A stretch of DNA of 6,536 nucleotides from Acidobacteriaceae bacterium. Lineage in GTDB: Bacteria; Acidobacteriota; Terriglobia; Terriglobales; Acidobacteriaceae. The stretch lies in NCBI GenBank assembly GCA_003162255.1, contig PMMJ01000241.1:358-6893 (forward strand). The letters run 5' to 3'. The translations under genes were made by a program, and so were the position numbers. Shown here one piece after another: positions 6,184-6,536 of this stretch. The notes under the pieces were generated by a model. It was not told where the DNA came from. It did no database searches and saw only the letters and a list, made by a program, of their open reading frames with translations. Within the stretch, counting starts at the first letter, position 1. The number at the start of each line of letters is the position of its first letter.

Positions 6184-6536
6184 TCATGCCGCAGCTTCCT
6201 TCTTTGCCAGGAATCTCTCGATGAAGCCCGTATCGAAATTGCCCGCGCGGAAATCCAGATCGGCAAGAATACGGCGGTGCAGCGGAATGGTCGTGTGGAT
6301 TCCTTCGACGATAAACATTCCCAAGGCACGGCTCATGCGGGATAGGGCCTCGTCGCGATCCTTGCCGCGGACGATGAGTTTGGCGATGAGCGAATCGTAA
6401 TACGGAGGAATCGTGCCTTCGGCATAGGCGGCGGTGTCGATGCGCACGCCCGTTCCTCCCGGAGGATTGAACGTTGTGATCTTGCCCGCCGAAGGAGTGA
6501 ACTTCTCCGGATGCTCGGCATTGATGCGGCATTCGA
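6184..6536 (-). CDS. accC: Acetyl-CoA carboxylase biotin carboxylase subunit, C-terminal part
   Basis: Only the last 116 or so residues are in the window; the open frame runs off the right edge, so the gene is cut, not broken. Biotin carboxylase uses ATP and bicarbonate to carboxylate the biotin on AccB, the first half-reaction that makes malonyl-CoA for fatty acid synthesis. The visible part is the C-terminal biotin carboxylase domain. It begins ECRINAEHPEKFTPSAGKI, then PPGGTGVRID, then PPYYDSLIAKLIVRGKDRDE, and ends with EGIHTTIPLHRRIL and DFRAGNFDTGFIERFL. The final FDTGFIE region and the short Lys/Ala-rich tail match a stand-alone bacterial AccC rather than a fused acyl-CoA carboxylase alpha chain. 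It runs towards thiE, 42 bases away. By analogy accB should lie just outside the window upstream. Confidence 0.93.
   Translation of the reverse strand, partial: ECRINAEHPEKFTPSAGKITTFNPPGGTGVRIDTAAYAEGTIPPYYDSLIAKLIVRGKDRDEALSRMSRALGMFIVEGIHTTIPLHRRILADLDFRAGNFDTGFIERFLAKKEAAA

Overview
The window looks like ordinary bacterial chromosome: GC-rich, tightly packed, with no phage, plasmid, CRISPR or insertion-sequence genes. It holds five complete genes and one partial gene. The style suggests an Acidobacteriota (Terriglobia-like) genome. The grounds are a stand-alone LacD-type aldolase, large CAT-like and LAT-like amino acid permeases, an accC-thiE neighbourhood, and short palindromic GC-rich repeats between genes. 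This taxonomic call is inference from gene content and repeat style, not from a marker gene.

Left part, plus strand (1-2099): about 200 bases of repeat-like, hairpin-forming DNA precede a class I aldolase of the tagatose-1,6-bisphosphate aldolase family (201-1202). That gene has a strong Shine-Dalgarno sequence and is closed by a clear intrinsic terminator (1224-1250), so it is probably monocistronic. A short direct repeat then leads into a classical short-chain dehydrogenase/reductase gene (1311-2099) with complete cofactor and catalytic motifs but no evident ribosome binding site.

Middle, convergent junction (2100-2177): two perfect 8-bp hairpins lie between the dehydrogenase and the oppositely oriented transporter gene.

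Right part, minus strand (6536 down to 2178): read in transcription order, this has the C-terminal end of biotin carboxylase (accC, cut by the window edge), then thiE (thiamine phosphate synthase) 42 bases later. After a 178-base gap rich in palindromes come two amino acid/polyamine/organocation (APC) permeases separated by only 21 bases. The two permeases belong to different subfamilies, LAT-like (3801-5348) then CAT-like (2178-3779), and are very likely cotranscribed, giving the cell two amino acid transport activities from one transcript. accC and thiE are housekeeping functions (fatty acid precursor synthesis and vitamin B1 synthesis) and probably share a message.

I found no convincing undescribed system. 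The points most worth a second look are the dispersed palindromic repeat present in two inverted copies (1-21 and 5479-5500), the enlarged loop in the CAT-like permease, the very short spacing before the GTG start of the LAT-like permease, and a small hairpin that could mask the thiE ribosome binding site.
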